This document shows, piece by piece, positions 12,582 to 15,621 of a stretch of 15,621 bases of DNA. Each line of letters opens with the position of its first letter. The stretch's first letter is position 1. This stretch comes from an uncultured Chlorobiales bacterium (GTDB lineage: Bacteria > Bacteroidota > Chlorobiia > Chlorobiales > Thermochlorobacteraceae): the NCBI GenBank assembly GCA_937959145.1, contig CALGMC010000082.1:1-15621 (forward strand). Direction: 5' to 3'. Under the pieces are notes generated by a model. It saw nothing but the letters and a program-made list of their open reading frames with translations, had not been told where the DNA came from and made no database searches. Both the position numbers and the translations under genes were made by a program.

Positions 12582-12944
12582 ATGGACAAAATTCAATTAG
12601 TGGAAGCGGGATTCAAGAGAACGGACATTCCCGCATTTCGAGCATCGGATACGGTGAATATCCACGTGCGCGTGGTGGAAGGCGATAAAGAGCGTATCCA
12701 ACAATATCAAGGCATTGTCATTAACCGTAGAGGGTCGGGAATGTCGGAGACGATTACGGTTCGTAAAATCTCGAACGGTGTCGGCGTTGAGCGCGTGTTT
12801 CCGATTCATTCGCCGAGCATCGCAAAAATTGAAGTGGTCAAAGAAGGCAAGGTGCGTCGTGCAAAACTTTTCTATCTGCGCGAACGCACAGGCAAAGCGG
12901 CAACGAAGGTCAAAGAACGCGCACCGAAGCCCGTTGACGCCTAA
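12582..12944 (+). CDS. rplS: 50S ribosomal protein L19
   Basis: This is a large-subunit protein at the 30S-50S interface. The diagnostic segments are IPAFRASDTVNIHVRVVEGD, IQQYQGIVINRRGSGMSETITVRKIS, GVGVERVFPIHSPSIAKIEV and VRRAKLFYLRERTGKAA. The 120 residues fit the family. It closes the ffh-rpsP-rimM-trmD-rplS cluster, 49 bases after trmD, and is followed by a hairpin at 12967-12994. The ATG at 12582 is preceded by ACAGAGTC with no real Shine-Dalgarno sequence. Confidence 0.98.
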   Translation: MDKIQLVEAGFKRTDIPAFRASDTVNIHVRVVEGDKERIQQYQGIVINRRGSGMSETITVRKISNGVGVERVFPIHSPSIAKIEVVKEGKVRRAKLFYLRERTGKAATKVKERAPKPVDA

Positions 12945-12966
12945 AAGAGAAGTTTCATGTGCTTGC

Positions 12967-12994
12967 GCTCCGCTGTGCCTACCAACAGCGGAGC
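12967..12994 (+). terminator. Hairpin after rplS, probable terminator
   Basis: GCTCCGCTGT (12967-12976) and ACAGCGGAGC (12985-12994) form a perfect 10-base, GC-rich stem with an 8-base loop. The tail is CTCTCCTTCC rather than a T-run, so this is an imperfect intrinsic terminator or a 3'-end stabilising hairpin. Confidence 0.55.
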
Positions 12995-13041
12995 CTCTCC
13001 TTCCAATTTAATTCCTCGCAATGATGGATTTCTCACTCAAC

Positions 13042-13088
13042 TAATGAGTAATGAGTAATAAGTAGCGTGAAGCAAGCAATTCTTCACT
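13042..13088. repeat. Heptamer run plus the shared 20-base element
   Basis: TAATGAG, TAATGAG, TAATAAG, TAGCGTG in tandem (13042-13069), running into GAAGCAAGCAATTCTTCACT (13069-13088), which is identical to 9152-9171. The order of parts is the same as in the mla/ffh gap. Confidence 0.75.
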
Positions 13089-13107
13089 CTTAATTCTCAA
13101 CCCGCTT

Positions 13108-13133
13108 GGATTCCTCACGCTGTTCGGAATGGC
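13108..13133. repeat. Intergenic repeat unit R5 (same orientation as R1)
   Basis: GGATTCCTCACGCTGTTCGG followed by AATGGC. It differs from R1 at a few positions. It sits 19 bases after the shared 20-mer and 32 bases from the pyk stop. The rest of the gap 12995-13165 shows no gene; a degraded GGATTTCTCACTC is seen at about 13026. Confidence 0.65.
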
Positions 13134-13165
13134 AAAGCACGCACGCGCTCACTCTCAGCGAAATG

Positions 13166-14602
13166 TTATGCTCCGACTTTGCTCACCTTGATGGTATCGG
13201 TGGTGCCGTGCTTCAAAATGGGAATGCCCATCGTATAGACGAGCACGTCGTCGCGCTGAACGAGACCATGTTCAATCAAGCGTTGTTCAATGGCTTTGAA
13301 ACTTTCGTCGGTAGAAGTAAGGGTTTCGGTGAAGATGGTTTGCACGCCCCAGACAAGGTTCATGCGTCGTTGAACGGATTCGTTATCGGTGATAACAACG
13401 ATTTGCGTGTTCGGCTTTTGCTTAGAGACCTTAATTGCCGTCGAGCCCGTGTGGCTCAAAACGACAATGGCTTTGGCGCGAACCGTGCTGGCAACATCGA
13501 CAGCGGAAACAGCAATGGCTTCGCTTAAATCTACTGATGCGCTACCTGCGATATTATGCGCAAGCGCGTAACGCTCTTTGGCAAGCAGGCTATAATTCTC
13601 GCTTGATTCAACATTCGTGATGATTTCCGACATGGTGCGCACCGTCTCAATCGGATATTTGCCAGAGGCAGTTTCGCCTGAAAGCATTACGGCATCAGTG
13701 CCATCATAAACGGCGTTGGCGACGTCGCTGGCTTCGGCTCTTGTTGGGCGCGGGTTTTCCGTCATGGATTCAAGCATCTGCGTAGCAATAATAACGGGCT
13801 TATACTTGGCGTTGCACATTTGAACAATTCGCTTTTGCAGAATCGGAACGGATGAGGGTTTCATTTCCACGCCTAAATCGCCCCGCGCGACCATCACGGC
13901 ATTTGTAGCGTCAACGATTTGTTCAAGATTGGTAATGGCTTCGGGACGCTCAATTTTAGCGACAATCCAAGTGTCTTTGCGGCGCAGGTTGATAATTTGG
14001 CGAAGGTCGTGAATATCTTGCGCAGAGCGCACAAACGAGAGCGCGATTAAATCCACATTGTTATCCAATCCGAAATAAACATCTTGAATATCCTTCTCGG
14101 AAAGAGATGGAACGGACATATTCACGCCCGGAAGGTTCAAGCCTTTTTTGGATTTGAGCAAGCCGCCGATAACAACTTCGGTAACGACATCAGTATCCGA
14201 TTTTTCAAGCACGCGCACCTCGAGAAGCCCATCGTCCATCAAGATTCTGTCGCCGGGGCGGACATCTTTAACGATTTCTTTGTAAGAGGTGGAAACGCGG
14301 TCGAAGGTGCCGAGAATCTCTTTGGTGGTGATGGTGAATCGGTCGCCTTGTTTGAGCAAAACGGTTTTTTCTAAATCGCCGATGCGAATTTTCGGACCTT
14401 GAAGGTCTTGAAGAATAGCGATTTGTTTGCCCGTGATTTTGGAGGCTTCGTGCACCATCTCGATACGTGCCTTGTGGTCGGCGTGTGTGCCATGCGAAAA
14501 GTTCATTCGCGCAATATCCATGCCTGCGTGCACGAGCTCAACGATTTTTTCAATGGAGTTGGTTGATGGTCCGAGCGTGCAGATGATTTTGGTGTGTTTC
14601 AT
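13166..14602 (-). CDS. pyk: Pyruvate kinase
   Basis: It transfers phosphate from phosphoenolpyruvate to ADP, the last step of glycolysis. The 478 residues match a bacterial enzyme. They open with KIICTLGPSTNS and ARMNFSHGTH (Arg32, Asn34, Ser36 at the active site). The catalytic IVAKIERPEAI contains Lys216 and metal-ligand Glu218. The remaining core motifs are VMVARGDLGVEM (236-247), IIATQMLESM (271-280), PTRAEASDVANAV (286-298) and MLSGETASGKYP (306-317). The C-terminal domain (about 355-478), with VVLSHTGSTAIKVSKQKP, is intact. The B-domain (about 70-170) is complete. The ATG at 14602 gives the expected MKHTKIICTLGP start. It is downstream of glyA on the same strand but separated by a strong terminator, so it likely has its own promoter in the 14603-14670 stretch; a TATTTTTG there overlaps the terminator's T-run and cannot be trusted. 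Confidence 0.97.
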   Translation of the reverse strand: MKHTKIICTLGPSTNSIEKIVELVHAGMDIARMNFSHGTHADHKARIEMVHEASKITGKQIAILQDLQGPKIRIGDLEKTVLLKQGDRFTITTKEILGTFDRVSTSYKEIVKDVRPGDRILMDDGLLEVRVLEKSDTDVVTEVVIGGLLKSKKGLNLPGVNMSVPSLSEKDIQDVYFGLDNNVDLIALSFVRSAQDIHDLRQIINLRRKDTWIVAKIERPEAITNLEQIVDATNAVMVARGDLGVEMKPSSVPILQKRIVQMCNAKYKPVIIATQMLESMTENPRPTRAEASDVANAVYDGTDAVMLSGETASGKYPIETVRTMSEIITNVESSENYSLLAKERYALAHNIAGSASVDLSEAIAVSAVDVASTVRAKAIVVLSHTGSTAIKVSKQKPNTQIVVITDNESVQRRMNLVWGVQTIFTETLTSTDESFKAIEQRLIEHGLVQRDDVLVYTMGIPILKHGTTDTIKVSKVGA

Positions 14603-14660
14603 TTTTTACAACTTGGTTGGTTTTTGAGAAGGCGTTGCAAAGCGGCTTTTTAAGACGGGC

Positions 14661-14699
14661 AAAAATAAGAAAGGCTCTCCGTTTTTGCGAAGAGCCTTT
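14661..14699 (-). terminator. Rho-independent terminator of glyA
   Basis: On the minus strand AAAGGCTCT pairs perfectly with AGAGCCTTT (plus positions 14691-14699 and 14670-14678) around a 12-base loop, followed by CTTATTTTT. It lies 13 bases after the glyA stop. Confidence 0.88.
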
Positions 14700-14711
14700 A
14701 TTTAGGAAAGA

Positions 14712-15621
14712 CTATGCGAGAACGAAGTCGTAGAGCGGGAATTTAGACATCAAGTCTTTGACCTCGTGCTTCGTTGTAGCGCAAAGTGAGTCAATGTTCG
14801 GTGCGTGCGCGTTTTGAATAATGCGGTCAATCCATTCGGCGACAAGTTCGGCTTCGGTTTCTTTCAGTCCGCGTGTGGTCATAGCCGCTGTGCCAAGACG
14901 AATACCGCTGGTAACGAAAGCACTTTTATCGTCAAATGGCACCATGTTTTTATTCGTCGTAAAGCCGGCTTCGTGAAGCAAGTGTTCGGCTTCTTTGCCG
15001 CTCACGTTTTTGTTGCGAAGGTCAATAAGCATGAGGTGATTGTCGGTTCCGCCCGAAATGATGTTATAGCCAAGCGAGAGGAATTTTTGTGCCATTGCCG
15101 CCGCATTTTTCTTGACTTGAAGCGTATAGTCTTTGTATTCGGGTTTAAGATTTTCGCCGAAGCCAACGGCTTTGCCTGCGATGATGTGCATCAATGGTCC
15201 GCCTTGAACGCCGGGCATGACTTCGGTGTCGAGCACTTCCGACATCAGTTTCAGCCGCTCACCGTTTTTGGTTTTGATTTTAATGCCCATCGGGTTTTCA
15301 AAATCTTCGCCCATCAAAATAATGCCGCCTCTTGGACCGCGCAGGGTTTTATGCGTGGTCGATGTAACGAAATGGCAATAGGGAATCGGATTGTTCAAAA
15401 GCCCTGTGGCGATAAGCCCGGCGGGGTGGGCAATATCGGCAAGGAGAAAAGCCCCGACGCGGTCGGCGATTTCACGAAAGGCTTTGAAATCCCAATCGCG
15501 TGAATAGGCACTTGCGCCGCAGATGAGCAATTTCGGCTTAACCTTTTCGGCGATGTCGGCAACGCGATTCATATCGATGCGTCCCGTTTCTTTTTCAACG
15601 CCGTAAAAATGTGCGTTGTAA
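14712..15621 (-). CDS. glyA: Serine hydroxymethyltransferase (partial, N-terminus off the window)
   Basis: This PLP enzyme interconverts serine and glycine and supplies 5,10-methylene-tetrahydrofolate. The frame is open to the window edge: upstream of the internal Met at 15572 it continues as YNAHFYGVEKETGRID, so about 302 residues are seen and roughly the first 125-130 are missing. The fold-type I core is clear: PKLLICGASAYSRDWDFKAF, then ADIAHPAGLIATG. The PLP-binding lysine is in TSTTHKTLRGPRGG, followed by VMPGVQGGPLMHIIAGKA, GGTDNHLMLIDLR and SGIRLGTAAMTTRG. A segment NPMGIKIKTKNGERLKLMSEV between the PLP lysine and PGVQGGP is longer than in E. coli and, from memory, typical of Bacteroidota/Chlorobi GlyA. 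It ends in a good terminator; pyk follows on the same strand. Confidence 0.97.
   Translation of the reverse strand, partial: YNAHFYGVEKETGRIDMNRVADIAEKVKPKLLICGASAYSRDWDFKAFREIADRVGAFLLADIAHPAGLIATGLLNNPIPYCHFVTSTTHKTLRGPRGGIILMGEDFENPMGIKIKTKNGERLKLMSEVLDTEVMPGVQGGPLMHIIAGKAVGFGENLKPEYKDYTLQVKKNAAAMAQKFLSLGYNIISGGTDNHLMLIDLRNKNVSGKEAEHLLHEAGFTTNKNMVPFDDKSAFVTSGIRLGTAAMTTRGLKETEAELVAEWIDRIIQNAHAPNIDSLCATTKHEVKDLMSKFPLYDFVLA

Noticed and set aside
14805..15503. 232-codon open frame antisense to glyA
   Set aside because: It is fully inside a certain gene on the other strand and its product is Phe/His/Asn-rich without any domain, as expected for a mirror of codon use.

Overview
The window is ordinary-looking chromosome from a Gram-negative bacterium of the Bacteroidota/Chlorobiota (FCB) side of the tree. 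A Chlorobi lineage such as a Chloroherpeton-like organism is my best guess, but no marker here proves it. The evidence for the group is: an outer-membrane-type protein and an Mla (MCE) lipid-transport operon; a TonB-C protein fused to a carboxypeptidase-regulatory-like domain; near absence of Shine-Dalgarno sequences; and upstream motifs of the Bacteroidota type (TTTG, 19 bases, TAnnTTTG), exact in front of ffh. Base composition looks mid-range, and I see no phage, insertion sequence, tRNA, rRNA or CRISPR array.

Layout. 1-1048 (-): a secreted beta-barrel-like protein, running off the left edge. 1259-2151 (+): two adjacent Roadblock/LC7 proteins, closed by a strong terminator at 2184-2223. 2276-3922 (+): a C-terminal processing protease (S41). 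3997-4881 (+): an exported CarboxypepD_reg-like/TonB-C protein whose 3' end overlaps, tail to tail, the heptose-7-phosphate kinase gene (rfaE1/hldA, 4871-5869, -). 6087-6308 (+): a 73-residue protein I do not recognise. 6358-8869 (-): the operon mlaE-mlaF-mlaD. 8870-9473: a repeat-rich intergenic stretch ending in the ffh promoter and leader. 9474-12944 (+): the classical cluster ffh-rpsP-rimM-trmD-rplS. 12945-13165: a hairpin and another copy of the intergenic repeat. 13166-14602 (-): pyruvate kinase. 14712-15621 (-): the C-terminal two thirds of glyA, running off the right edge, with a clear terminator.

How the genes fit. The left half is mostly envelope biology: outer-membrane protein, periplasmic protease, TonB-like protein, heptose precursor for LPS-type glycans, and phospholipid transport between the membranes. 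The right half is core protein targeting, ribosome and tRNA maturation, glycolysis and one-carbon metabolism. The Roadblock pair suggests small-GTPase (MglA/Rag-like) control, but no GTPase gene lies in the window.

No unmistakable new system was found. The most interesting unexplained structure is a composite intergenic repeat: tandem degenerate heptamers followed by inverted GTCATTC...GAATCC units. It is present in several copies at 8932-9248 and again at 13042-13133. Second is an exact 34-residue, four-fold repeat in the C-terminal half of MlaD.
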